Below, piece by piece: positions 45,763-54,171 of a stretch of DNA of 64,000 nucleotides. Each line of letters starts with the position of its first letter. Position 1 is the first letter of the stretch. The position numbers and the translations under genes are program-made. This DNA is from Haladaptatus sp. ZSTT2. GTDB lineage: Archaea > Halobacteriota > Halobacteria > Halobacteriales > Halococcaceae. The notes below the pieces were generated by a model. The model was not told the origin of the DNA, made no database searches, and saw only the letters and a list, made by a program, of their open reading frames with translations. The stretch spans positions 2,480,001-2,544,000 of the forward strand of contig NZ_JBAMHQ010000001.1 of NCBI RefSeq assembly GCF_037081775.1. The letters are read 5' to 3'.

Positions 45763-48456
45763 ATGACGCAGACGGGGCTCAACCAGTTTGCCGCCGACGA
45801 GCAGGACGAAGACCGGCTCGCCGCAGAGGCACGAGCAGTCGCAGGCGACGACGGGAGGGGTGCGGTCGTCGTCGATTCGGCGGCGAAAAAATACCCGGAT
45901 GCGACGGGCACCGTCGAACTAACGGTCTCGCAAGTCGATTACACGCTCGTCGGGAGTGGCGACCAAGAAGCGCCCATGTTGCACGTGTTCGGGCGCACCA
46001 CCGAAAACGAGTTAGAACACGTCATCGTCTCTGGCTTCCGCCCCTACTTCTACGCGCCGACAGCGTCGCTATCGGATGATAAACTCGACCTCGACACCAT
46101 CACCGGCTGGGAGGAGGGCTACGAGAGCATCCGCGGCGAGAAACTGACGAAAATTTACGGGCGCACCCCCCGCGACGTGGGCCAGATGCGCGACCGCTTT
46201 GACCACTTCGAGGCGGACATCTTGTTCCCGAATCGCTTGCTCATCGACAAGGACATCACGAGCGGGATTTCCGTGCCTGAGCGTCGTGGCAACGACGGGG
46301 CGATTCACGTCCCCCACACCGAAATTGAAGCCGTCGATGTGGACGCAGACCTCCGCATCAACACCTTCGACATTGAGGTCGAAGACCGAAACGGCTTCCC
46401 GGAAGACGGCGAGGAGCCGATTATCTGCCTCACCAGCCACGACTCGTTCGACGACGAGTACATCATGTGGCTCTACGAGGCTCCCGGCGGCGAGCGTGGC
46501 CCCGATGAACTCCCCGACTACGACCCAATCGAGGGCGACATCACCTTCGACATTCGTCGTTTCGAGGCCGAAGACGAGATGCTCGCCGCATTTCTCGACT
46601 ACCTCATCGAAACCGACCCGGATGTCCTGACCGGGTGGAATTTCGCGGATTTCGACGCGCCGTATCTCTTAGACCGCCTCGAAGAACTCGAACGCGGCTC
46701 TGAGTACGACCTGAACTACAACCGCCTCTCGCGCGTAGACGAAGTCTGGCGCTCTGACTGGCAAGGGCCGAACATCAAAGGACGCGTCGTGTTCGACCTG
46801 CTGTACGGCTACAAACGCACGCAGTTCACCGAACTCGACTCCTACCGACTCGACGCGGTTGGTGAAGTCGAACTCGGCATCGGGAAAGAACGCTATGCGG
46901 GCAGCATTGGCGATCTTTGGGAGGAAAACCCGTCGAAGCTCCTAGAGTACAACCTGCGCGACGTGGAACTCTGTGTCGAACTCGACCGCAAGCAAGGCAT
47001 CATCCCCTTCTGGCGCGAGGTGGCGTCGTTCGTCGGGTGTAAACTCGAAGACGCGCCGACGCCGGGCGACGCGGTCGACCTCTACGTGCTCCACAAGGTA
47101 CACGGGAGTTTCGCGCTACCCTCGAAGGGACGCGCAGAGAGCGAAGACTACGAAGGCGGAGCGGTGTTCGACCCAATCTCGGGCGTCCGCGAGAACGTGA
47201 CGGTGCTCGACTTGAAGTCGCTGTACCCGATGTGCATGGTCACCATCAACGCCTCGCCCGACTCCAAGGTTGATTCCGACTACGACGGTGAGACGTTCGT
47301 CGCACCGAACGGGACGCACTTCCGGAAACAACCGGACGGCATCATCCGGGAGATGGTGGACGAACTGCTCACCGAGCGCGAGCAGAAGAAAGAACTCCGG
47401 AACCAGAACGACCCCGATTCTGCGGAGTACGACCGCTTCGACCGCCAGCAGGCGGCGGTCAAGGTCATCATGAACTCGCTATACGGGGTGCTGGGTTGGG
47501 AACGTTTCCGCCTCTACGACAAGGAGATGGGCGCGGCGGTGACGGCGACGGGCCGTGAGGTTATCAACTTCACCGAACAGTCCGCGAACGACCTTGGCTA
47601 CAACGTTATCTACGGCGACACGGACTCCATCATGCTCTCGCTTGGGCCGGACGTGGACAAGGAGACGGCCATCGAACAGTCGTTCGAGATTGAGAGCCAC
47701 ATCAACGAGGCGTACGACGCCTTCGCACGCGAGAAACTGAACGCCGACGAACACCGCTTCCAAATCGAGTTCGAGAAGCTCTATCGCCGGTTCTTCCAGG
47801 CGGGCAAGAAAAAGCGGTACGCGGGCCACATCATCTGGAAGGAAGGCAAGGACGTAGACGACATCGACATCACCGGCTTCGAGTACAAGCGTTCTGACAT
47901 CGCGCCGATTACGAAGGAAGTCCAGCTTCGAGTTATCGAGATGATCGTCCACGGCGAACCGTTAGAGGAGGTCAAAACCTACGTCCACGACATCATCGCA
48001 GATTTCAAAGAAGGGAACGTAAATTTCGACGACGTGGCGATTCCCGGTGGTATCGGCAAGCAGTTGGACAACTACGACACCGACACCGCACAGGTGCGCG
48101 GGGCGAAGTACGCCAATCTCTTACTCGGCACGAACTTCCAGCGCGGGAGCAAGCCAAAGCGCCTCTACCTCGCAAAGGTCCATCCGTCCTTTTTCCGGCA
48201 AATCGAGGAAGAGAGAGGGCTTGACCCAGCGGGAATGAGCGCCGACGAACTCCTCTATGGCGAGTTCAAGCGCGACCCGGACGTCATCTGCTTCGAGTAC
48301 GAAGACCAAGTTCCCCCAGAGTTCCACGTCGATTGGGATAAGATGCTAGAGAAGACGCTTCAAGGACCTATCGAGCGCATCTTAGAAGCGCTCGACATCT
48401 CGTGGGAAGAGGTCAAATCCGGGCAGGAGCAGACTGGGCTTGGCAGCTTCATGTAA
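45763..48456 (+). CDS. polB: Family B replicative DNA polymerase
   Basis: An 897-residue polymerase. The 3'-5' exonuclease starts at INTFDIEVED near residue 201 and continues through GWNFADFDAPYLLDRL. The polymerase A motif is VLDLKSLYPMCM near residue 482, motif B is AAVKVIMNSLYGVLGW, and motif C is YGDTDSIML near residue 617. The uracil-reading N-terminal domain precedes these. No intein interrupts any of these motifs, although inteins are frequent at these sites in haloarchaeal polB. A TATA-like gtttttatca lies 27 bases upstream of ATG 45763. Confidence 0.96.
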   Translation: MTQTGLNQFAADEQDEDRLAAEARAVAGDDGRGAVVVDSAAKKYPDATGTVELTVSQVDYTLVGSGDQEAPMLHVFGRTTENELEHVIVSGFRPYFYAPTASLSDDKLDLDTITGWEEGYESIRGEKLTKIYGRTPRDVGQMRDRFDHFEADILFPNRLLIDKDITSGISVPERRGNDGAIHVPHTEIEAVDVDADLRINTFDIEVEDRNGFPEDGEEPIICLTSHDSFDDEYIMWLYEAPGGERGPDELPDYDPIEGDITFDIRRFEAEDEMLAAFLDYLIETDPDVLTGWNFADFDAPYLLDRLEELERGSEYDLNYNRLSRVDEVWRSDWQGPNIKGRVVFDLLYGYKRTQFTELDSYRLDAVGEVELGIGKERYAGSIGDLWEENPSKLLEYNLRDVELCVELDRKQGIIPFWREVASFVGCKLEDAPTPGDAVDLYVLHKVHGSFALPSKGRAESEDYEGGAVFDPISGVRENVTVLDLKSLYPMCMVTINASPDSKVDSDYDGETFVAPNGTHFRKQPDGIIREMVDELLTEREQKKELRNQNDPDSAEYDRFDRQQAAVKVIMNSLYGVLGWERFRLYDKEMGAAVTATGREVINFTEQSANDLGYNVIYGDTDSIMLSLGPDVDKETAIEQSFEIESHINEAYDAFAREKLNADEHRFQIEFEKLYRRFFQAGKKKRYAGHIIWKEGKDVDDIDITGFEYKRSDIAPITKEVQLRVIEMIVHGEPLEEVKTYVHDIIADFKEGNVNFDDVAIPGGIGKQLDNYDTDTAQVRGAKYANLLLGTNFQRGSKPKRLYLAKVHPSFFRQIEEERGLDPAGMSADELLYGEFKRDPDVICFEYEDQVPPEFHVDWDKMLEKTLQGPIERILEALDISWEEVKSGQEQTGLGSFM

Positions 48457-48746
48457 CTGTCTGTGATGTGATGGGTAGTCTGGTTCGTAATGCGAAATCA
48501 CGGTGCAGACGGTCGATTTTCTCTGGGTTTCCATCCGTGATTGAGTATCTCTAGCAAAAATCGACACACTGAGACTGTGTTATTGGGAACACCGTTCCGT
48601 TACCAACAACAACTGTTTCTGAATATGCACAATTGCTTTTCTGAAGCGAAAACTTCTGTTTGCTCAAATCGAAAACCTTTGCGCAAGATTGCGAAAGGAT
48701 TATGGGCGCGACGTACCCATCTCAGGACGACTTAGGTGTCTCCAGA
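48457..48746. promoter_or_regulatory. Region upstream of sufC with an inverted repeat
   Basis: Nearly 290 bases without a gene between polB and sufC. A perfect dyad ggaac-acc-gttcc lies at 48586-48598; extended by one base it reads gggaac, which is also the half-site of the dyad at 52355-52373 in front of the ferritin-like/SirR operon. Closer to the ATG, aaaggattatg (about 48696-48706) could be the TATA region of a short-leader suf transcript. A metal- or redox-responsive site is possible but unproven. Confidence 0.4.
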
Positions 48747-49667
48747 ATGGCTAGGCTAGAAATCAAAAACCTACACGCAGAAGTAGCAGAAGAGGACGGC
48801 GAGCAGATTCTCCGCGGTGTGAATCTCGAAGTTAAATCCGGCGAGATTCACGCGCTGATGGGACCAAACGGCTCCGGGAAGTCGACGATGGCGAAGATTA
48901 TCGCCGGTCACCCGGCCTACGAGGTCACCGACGGTGAGATTCTGCTCCACCTCGAAGCAGACGAATACGCCGACTTAGAAGAGGCAATTCCAGAGGCCCG
49001 TCGCACCTGGAACCTCCTCGAACTCGAACCACCAGAGCGTGCCGCACTCGGCATCTTCCTCGGCTTCCAGTACCCAGCCGAGATCGAGGGCGTCACGATG
49101 GTCAACTTCCTTCGCACCGCACTCAACGCGAAACTCGAAGAGCGCGAACACCTCCTGTTCGGTGAGGACGACGAGGAAGCAGCCGAAGAAGAAGAAGAAT
49201 CCGGCTACTCCACCTCCCCGATGGAAGGACCAGCAGACGACGGCGAAGTCGGCGTCGCTGAGTTCCAGCAGATCCTCAAAGAAAAGATGGAACTCCTCGA
49301 CATGGACGAGAAGTTCGCCATGCGCTACCTGAACGCCGGGTTCTCCGGCGGCGAGAAAAAGCAGAACGAAGTGCTTCAGGCAGCCATCCTCGAACCGTCC
49401 ATCGCCGTGCTCGACGAAATCGACTCCGGGCTGGACATCGACCGCCTGCAGGACGTCTCGAAGGGCATCAACGCGCTCCGTGACGAGGTCGGGACGGGCA
49501 TCCTCCAGATTACCCACTACCAGCGCATCCTCGACTACGTCGAGCCTGACCACGTCCACATCATGATGGACGGGAAGGTCGTAAAGAGCGGCGACGCGTC
49601 GCTCGCAGAGGAACTCGAAGACAAAGGGTACGACTGGATTCGCGAAGAAGTCTACGAGACAGCGTAA
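48747..49667 (+). CDS. sufC: Fe-S cluster assembly ATPase SufC
   Basis: A 306-residue ABC ATPase. Walker A is [18 protein letters not shown], the signature is [17 protein letters not shown], and Walker B is [15 protein letters not shown] highly acidic insert ([29 protein letters not shown]) between the two is a haloarchaeal addition. SufC powers cluster assembly on the SufBD scaffold. ATG 48747 ([13 protein letters not shown]) is the normal start; the 29 earlier in-frame codons are not. sufB follows 32 bases later on the same strand. Confidence 0.96.
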   Translation: MARLEIKNLHAEVAEEDGEQILRGVNLEVKSGEIHALMGPNGSGKSTMAKIIAGHPAYEVTDGEILLHLEADEYADLEEAIPEARRTWNLLELEPPERAALGIFLGFQYPAEIEGVTMVNFLRTALNAKLEEREHLLFGEDDEEAAEEEEESGYSTSPMEGPADDGEVGVAEFQQILKEKMELLDMDEKFAMRYLNAGFSGGEKKQNEVLQAAILEPSIAVLDEIDSGLDIDRLQDVSKGINALRDEVGTGILQITHYQRILDYVEPDHVHIMMDGKVVKSGDASLAEELEDKGYDWIREEVYETA

Positions 49668-49699
49668 AGGGACTGTAAGACAAACACCCACACAAGATT

Positions 49700-51130
49700 A
49701 TGAGTTCACAAGAAGACCACCTCAAGAAAACCGACACCGAGGCCCGCTTCGAGTTCAAAAAGGAGCAGAAGTCGGCGTTCAAAACGGAAAAAGGCCTCAA
49801 TGAAGAGACAATTCGTCTCATCAGCGAAGACAAAGACGAGCCCGAATGGATGTTCGAGCGTCGTCTGCGCGCGCTGAAGCAGTTCCAGAAGATGCCGATG
49901 CCGACCGACTGGCCGGGCCAGCCCGACCTGACGGAGCTCGACATCAACGAGATTGTCCCGTACATCCGCCCGGACGTGGAGACACGCGGCGGTGTCGACA
50001 ACTGGGACGAACTGCCAGAGGAGATTCGAGACACGTTCGACAAACTCGGCATTCCGGAAGCTGAACGCAAGGCGCTCTCGGGCGTCGGTGCGCAGTACGA
50101 ATCCGAGATTGTCTACCAGAACATGCAAGAGCAGTGGGAGGAAAAGGGCGTCATCTTCTGCAACATGGACCAAGCGGTCCGTGAACACCCAGAGATCGTC
50201 AAAGAGTACTTCATGACCAAATGCGTGCCGCCAAGCGACAACAAGTTCGCGGCACTCCACGGTGCGGTCTGGTCCGGTGGCTCGTTCGTTTACGTCCCAG
50301 AGGACGTAACCGTCGAGATGCCAGTCCAGGCGTACTTCCGCATGAACTCGGAGGGGATGGGCCAGTTCGAACACACGCTCATCATCGCAGAGAAGAACTC
50401 CGAAGTCCACTACATCGAAGGCTGTTCGGCACCGAAGTACGGTGTCCACAACCTCCACTCCGGTGGCGTCGAAGTGTTCGTCAAAGAGGGCGCACACGTC
50501 CAGTACTCGACCGTCCAGAACTGGTCGAAGAACACGTTCAACCTCAACACGAAACGCGCCATCGTCGAGAAGAACGGGACGATGGAGTGGGTCTCCGGGT
50601 CGATGGGGTCAAAAGCAACGATGCTCTACCCCGCGACCATCCTCAAAGGCCCCGGTGCGCGTGACAACCACATCACGATTGCATTCGCTGGCAAGGGCCA
50701 GAACATCGACACCGGCGCGAAGGTGTACCACAATGCGCCAAACACGAAGTCCACCATCGAGTCCAAGTCCATCAGCAAGGACGGCGGCCGCACGAACTAC
50801 CGTGGCCTCGTCCACATCTCTCGGGGAGCAACCGGCTCCTCTACGAGTGTCGAGTGTGACGCGCTGATGTTCGACAACCAGTCCACCTCGGACACGATGC
50901 CATACATGGAGATTCAAGAGTCCCAAGTCGACGTTGCCCACGAGGCAACCGTCGGGAAAATCGGCGACGAGGACATCTTCTACCTCCAGAGCCGTGGGCT
51001 CGATGATGACGAAGCAAAGCAGATGATTGTCGCCGGGTTCATCGAACCCATCACGGAAGAACTGCCAATCGAGTACGCCGTTGAGCTGAACCGGCTCATC
51101 GAACTCGAAATGGAGGGCAGCCTCGGATAA
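49700..51130 (+). CDS. sufB: Fe-S cluster assembly protein SufB
   Basis: A 476-residue scaffold protein of the SUF machinery. The N-terminal region (SEDKDEPEWMFERRLRALKQFQKMPMPTDWP) is followed by the beta-helix core (HGAVWSGGSFVYVPEDVTVEMPVQAYFRMNSEGMGQFEHTLIIAEKNSEVHYIEGCSAP). The end reads DDDEAKQMIVAGFIEPITEELPIEYAVELNRLIELEMEGS. Cys in EGCSAP is a candidate cluster-related residue. It assembles [2Fe-2S] or [4Fe-4S] clusters with SufC and SufD, and is followed by sufD one base later. Confidence 0.97.
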   Translation: MSSQEDHLKKTDTEARFEFKKEQKSAFKTEKGLNEETIRLISEDKDEPEWMFERRLRALKQFQKMPMPTDWPGQPDLTELDINEIVPYIRPDVETRGGVDNWDELPEEIRDTFDKLGIPEAERKALSGVGAQYESEIVYQNMQEQWEEKGVIFCNMDQAVREHPEIVKEYFMTKCVPPSDNKFAALHGAVWSGGSFVYVPEDVTVEMPVQAYFRMNSEGMGQFEHTLIIAEKNSEVHYIEGCSAPKYGVHNLHSGGVEVFVKEGAHVQYSTVQNWSKNTFNLNTKRAIVEKNGTMEWVSGSMGSKATMLYPATILKGPGARDNHITIAFAGKGQNIDTGAKVYHNAPNTKSTIESKSISKDGGRTNYRGLVHISRGATGSSTSVECDALMFDNQSTSDTMPYMEIQESQVDVAHEATVGKIGDEDIFYLQSRGLDDDEAKQMIVAGFIEPITEELPIEYAVELNRLIELEMEGSLG

Positions 51131-51131
51131 C

Positions 51132-52343
51132 ATGAGTGCGCAAGTACACGCCAACCTCAGCGAAGAACAGGTTCGCCAGATCAGCGAGCAACTCGACGAA
51201 CCCGAGTGGATGCTCGACACGCGTCTTTCCGCCCTCGCGGCGCTCGAAGACGCCGAGATGCCCCACGTCATCCGGACGCCCGGGCGCAACTGGACCAACC
51301 TCGCAGACTTAGACTTCGAGTCGTTCGTCGATCCGCTCAACGCGGCCGAAGACAAAGACCAGGTTGGCCCTGACAACGTCGAAGTCCTCTCCTTTGCGGA
51401 GGCACTGGCCGAACACGAAGACCTCGTCAAAGAGCACTTCGGTTCGGTCATCCCGACCCAGGAGAACTACCTCACGGCCCTCTCTACGGCCCTGTTCACT
51501 ACGGGCACCGTCGTCTACGTCCCCGAGGGCGTCGACGCAGAGGACGTGAAGATTCGCACTACGATGAACTCCCGGTCGCTGTTCAACTACACGCTCGTCA
51601 TCACGGAGGACTCCTCCTCGGTGACCATCCTCGAACGCCAGTCCACGGGCGAGGCAGTCGAGGGCGAGCGCTACTACAGCGGTATCGTCGAAATCGTCGC
51701 GGGCGAGAACAGCCACGTCCAGTACGGCTCGCTCCAGAACCTCGACGAGGAAACGTACAACTACCAGCTCAAGCGCGGCCAGACTGACACCTACTCGACT
51801 ATCAACTTCATCGAGGGCAACATCGGCTCTCGCATGACGAAGTCCTCGGTCGAGACGCAGCTCAACGGAGACACCTCGGAGACGAAAATTGTCGGTGCGT
51901 TCTTCGGTCACGACGACCAGCACATCGACATCGCCTCGCGCGTCTGGCACAACGCAGAGCACACGACCGCAGACCTCGTCACGCGTGGCGTCCTTGACGA
52001 CGCCGCACGCTCTGTGTACGAGGGTGTCCAAGACGTTGGCCGCGAGGCCTGGGACACGAGTTCCTACCAGCGTGAGAGCACGCTGATGCTCTCAGACCAG
52101 AGCGAAGCGGACGCGAGTCCGAAGCTCATCATCAACAACCACGACACAGAGGCAAGTCACTCCGCCTCCGTCGGACAGGTTGATAAAGAAGACCTTCTCT
52201 ACATGACCTCACGGTCGATTCCAGAGCAGGTTGCCAAAAATATGCTCGTCGAAGGCTTCTTCGTCCCCGTCTTAGACGAAATCGAAGTCGACGAGTTCCG
52301 CACGGACTTAGAATCGCTCATCGTAGAGCGTCTTTCTCCCTAA
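51132..52343 (+). CDS. sufD: Fe-S cluster assembly protein SufD
   Basis: A 403-residue paralogue of SufB with the same end (SIPEQVAKNMLVEGFFVPVLDEIEVDEFRTDLESLIVERLSP) and a shorter beta-helix. Its N-terminus keeps QLDEPEWMLDTRLSALAALEDAEMPHVIRTPG. SufD forms a heterocomplex with SufB and C and is needed for iron acquisition. It follows sufB by one base, so sufCBD is a single operon. The stop is followed by a hairpin that also overlaps the next promoter. Confidence 0.95.
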   Translation: MSAQVHANLSEEQVRQISEQLDEPEWMLDTRLSALAALEDAEMPHVIRTPGRNWTNLADLDFESFVDPLNAAEDKDQVGPDNVEVLSFAEALAEHEDLVKEHFGSVIPTQENYLTALSTALFTTGTVVYVPEGVDAEDVKIRTTMNSRSLFNYTLVITEDSSSVTILERQSTGEAVEGERYYSGIVEIVAGENSHVQYGSLQNLDEETYNYQLKRGQTDTYSTINFIEGNIGSRMTKSSVETQLNGDTSETKIVGAFFGHDDQHIDIASRVWHNAEHTTADLVTRGVLDDAARSVYEGVQDVGREAWDTSSYQRESTLMLSDQSEADASPKLIINNHDTEASHSASVGQVDKEDLLYMTSRSIPEQVAKNMLVEGFFVPVLDEIEVDEFRTDLESLIVERLSP

Positions 52344-52354
52344 ACGGGTGAGTA

Positions 52355-52373
52355 GGGAACTGCTTAAGTTCCC
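52355..52373. promoter_or_regulatory. Palindrome over the promoter of the ferritin-like/SirR operon
   Basis: gggaact-gctta-agttccc is a perfect seven-base dyad. Its AT centre (cttaagtt) lies 27 bases before the ATG of the 18-codon leader at 52393, so it is probably the TATA box of a leaderless transcript covered by an operator. Because a DtxR-type regulator is encoded downstream, autoregulation through this site is an attractive inference. It could also serve as the sufCBD terminator. Confidence 0.5.
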
Positions 52374-52392
52374 CTCGCTCTGAACTACCCTT

Positions 52393-52449
52393 ATGCGAAT
52401 GGTCACGACGGCGACGGTCTCTGGTCGTCATGCGGGGTGCGCGCTATGA
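52393..52449 (+). CDS. Possible 18-residue leader peptide
   Basis: ATG 52393 reads MRMVTTATVSGRHAGCAL and stops at TGA 52447-52449, which overlaps the ATG of the ferritin-like gene (52446) in an ATGA arrangement. The putative TATA centre lies 27 bases before this ATG, so a leaderless mRNA would begin exactly here. Ribosomes finishing the peptide would then start the next gene. It contains a single His and a Cys near the end. Whether it is translated is unknown. Confidence 0.45.
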   Translation: MRMVTTATVSGRHAGCAL

Positions 52450-52937
52450 GCCTTGGCCAGCGCGTCTCGTCGGACCACCAACTCGCCAGACTGCTCCAGA
52501 TTGGAGTCGTCTTAGAAGAAGTGGTCGAAGCGAGAGCCCACCACCACTACGAATCGCTCGGCAAAGATGAACTGGACGACGAGATCGTCCACCTGCTCGA
52601 ACACGCAGCAGAGGAGTCAGCCGAGCACCGCGAACGACTCTCTGCGCTCATCGACGAACTCGACGCTGAGGTCATCGGCTACGAAGAAATCGAGATGCTC
52701 GTCTCAGAGCGCTACGGGCGCACCAAACCAGAGGACTTCGACGGCCTGCTCTACGACCAACTGTGCAACGAGGAGACGGCCTACAAGTTCTACGACGACC
52801 TCATTGACGCCATCGAAGCGAGCGACACCGCCTTTACCATCGACCGGAATCGCCTCATCGAAACCCTAGCTTCTATCCGTGAGGAGGAAGCAGAGGGCGT
52901 AGAAGCAGTGACGAAACTCATGGAGACGCGCGAATGA
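52446..52937 (+). CDS. Ferritin-like diiron domain protein
   Basis: A 163-residue helical protein with several Glu/His pairs spaced as in rubrerythrin/ferritin-like bundles (GVVLEEVVEARAHHHYESLGKDELDDEIVHLLEHAAEESAEHRERLSALIDEL and LCNEETAYKFYDDLIDAIEA). It probably holds a diiron or metal centre and may handle iron or peroxide. It overlaps the upstream leader (ATGA) and the SirR gene (ATGA), so it is co-translated with the metal regulator, which supports an iron or manganese role. ATG 52446 begins MSLGQRVSSDHQLARLL. Confidence 0.75.
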   Translation: MSLGQRVSSDHQLARLLQIGVVLEEVVEARAHHHYESLGKDELDDEIVHLLEHAAEESAEHRERLSALIDELDAEVIGYEEIEMLVSERYGRTKPEDFDGLLYDQLCNEETAYKFYDDLIDAIEASDTAFTIDRNRLIETLASIREEEAEGVEAVTKLMETRE

Positions 52938-53392
52938 ACACCGCCGACCAATACCTGAAAGCAATCTACCTCGTCCAACAGATGGAAGACGGCCCGGCCG
53001 CCACGGGCAAACTCGCAGATATGCTCGAAGTGAGTCCCGCGAGCGTCAACGAAATGGTCGGGAAACTCGAATCCCGCGACCTGCTCATCCACGAGAAGTA
53101 CAAGGGCGCGTCGCTCACCGACGAGGGCATCATGCGCGCACGCGACTCGCTGCAGACCTACTGCATCATCGAGCGCTTCCTCATCGAAGTGCTCGGCGTA
53201 GAGGAGTTTAACGCCGAGGCGAAAGCGCTCGAAAGCGTCATCGACGAGACGGTGGCAGACCGCCTCGATACGATTATCGACCGTGACTCACAGTGTCCAG
53301 ACTGCTTCTCAGCAGAGGACGACGTGTGTTCGTTGCTCGTCTCCGAACTCGAATTCTCCCAGTCGTCTTCGCAGTCGAGTCCGGCGAAGTAA
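52934..53392 (+). CDS. sirR: DtxR/MntR-family metal-dependent transcriptional regulator (SirR-like)
   Basis: A 152-residue protein. The N-terminal wHTH reads ADQYLKAIYLVQQMEDGPAATGKLADMLEVSPASVNEMVGKLESRDLLIHEKYKGASLTDEG, the DtxR consensus. The dimerisation/metal domain follows (ARDSLQTYCIIERFLIEVLGVEEFNAEAKALESVIDETVADRL). A C-terminal CPDCFSAEDDVC triplet of cysteines may bind a further metal ion. It represses or activates iron or manganese genes when loaded. The suf and ferritin-like genes upstream are likely targets. Confidence 0.9.
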   Translation: MNTADQYLKAIYLVQQMEDGPAATGKLADMLEVSPASVNEMVGKLESRDLLIHEKYKGASLTDEGIMRARDSLQTYCIIERFLIEVLGVEEFNAEAKALESVIDETVADRLDTIIDRDSQCPDCFSAEDDVCSLLVSELEFSQSSSQSSPAK

Positions 53393-53441
53393 CCCGGTTC
53401 CGTCGGCATCTTTTATCACACTTCCTTGAGTAGCCACTGGC

Positions 53442-53900
53442 ATGGACACTGGATTGGTTGTCGTCGAACCCATCGACAGCACACGAGAACTCGTCCGCGA
53501 AGCCGGTGCGCTCGCCAAAGGGAGCGACGGTCGGCTCATCCTTCTCTCTATCCTCCCCGAAGAGGAGTACGACGAGCGCCACGAGGCCCGCAGACAGGGT
53601 TCTGACTTCGAGACCACCTACACGTTAGAAGAGGCAGAAGACGAAGCCCTACGCCTTGCACGCAAGATTGGCCTCGAGGAACTGAAGCCCCTCGACGTGC
53701 CCTACGAGACGATTGGTGTCGTCGGGCAGCTCACAAAGCGCATTCTCGCCACCGCAGCGGAACGCGACGTAGACCACATCTTCCTCGTCGGAACGCGCCG
53801 GTCGCCCTCTGGGAAGGCGCTGTTTGGCGACGTTGCGCAGTCTATCCTCCTCAACTTCGACAACGGGCCGGTCACTGTGTTGATGCAAGACCGAGAGTGA
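53442..53900 (+). CDS. Universal stress protein (UspA family)
   Basis: A 152-residue Usp-fold protein. The first strand reads TGLVVVEPIDSTRELVREAGALAKGSDGRLILLSIL. The ATP-binding pattern GTRRSPSGKALFGDVAQSILLNFDNGPVTVLMQ near the end has the family's G-x2-G-x9-G-S/T spacing approximately. It is 49 bases after sirR and on the same strand, but has a TATA-like ttttatcac in front, so it is probably a separate gene. Confidence 0.88.
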   Translation: MDTGLVVVEPIDSTRELVREAGALAKGSDGRLILLSILPEEEYDERHEARRQGSDFETTYTLEEAEDEALRLARKIGLEELKPLDVPYETIGVVGQLTKRILATAAERDVDHIFLVGTRRSPSGKALFGDVAQSILLNFDNGPVTVLMQDRE

Positions 53901-53988
53901 CACACCTTCACGGGCTTGCGGATTCTCGAAGCGTTCAAGTATCCTGCAAAGATACGTCGAAGTAAGTCGCGTACGAAGGCGTGACAGA

Positions 53989-54042
53989 AGTCCCATGGTG
54001 TCTTCACGCCGCGCGTGAAGGCTGATGGGGCAAACGAAGTGC
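53989..54042. repeat. 54-base unit duplicating the tRNA 5' end, with a palindrome
   Basis: agtcccatggtgt at 53989-54001 is an exact copy of the first 13 bases of tRNA-Gln (54043-54055). Between them lies the perfect hairpin cttcacgc-cgc-gcgtgaag (54002-54020), followed by gctgatggggcaaacg. The unit places the tRNA 54 bases from whatever promoter drove the first copy. The hairpin followed by ctgatggg matches the arrangement at the dnaK 3' end, so a shared palindromic element is possible. Confidence 0.5.
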
Positions 54043-54115
54043 AGTCCCATGGTGTAGTGGCCAATCATAGCGGCCTTTGGAGCCGTTGACTCCGGTTCGA
54101 ATCCGGGTGGGACTA
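54043..54115 (+). tRNA. tRNA-Gln (anticodon UUG)
   Basis: A 73-base cloverleaf. The acceptor stem agtccca pairs with tgggact, followed by discriminator a. The anticodon stem gcggc/gccgt encloses the loop ctttgga, giving anticodon ttg, which reads CAA. The T arm ctccggttcgaatccggg has the standard ttcgaat loop. No intron is present and CCA is not encoded. The gene is preceded by a partial copy of its own 5' end. Confidence 0.93.
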
Positions 54116-54171
54116 CTTTTCCCGAAGCACAACCCTGAGCCGTTTCTGTGAGAAAAACTCCACCATTCACG

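Noticed and set aside
52393-52449. Leader frame as an attenuator rich in one amino acid
   Set aside because: The 18 codons show no run of a single amino acid, so classical amino-acid attenuation does not fit; only coupling is supported.
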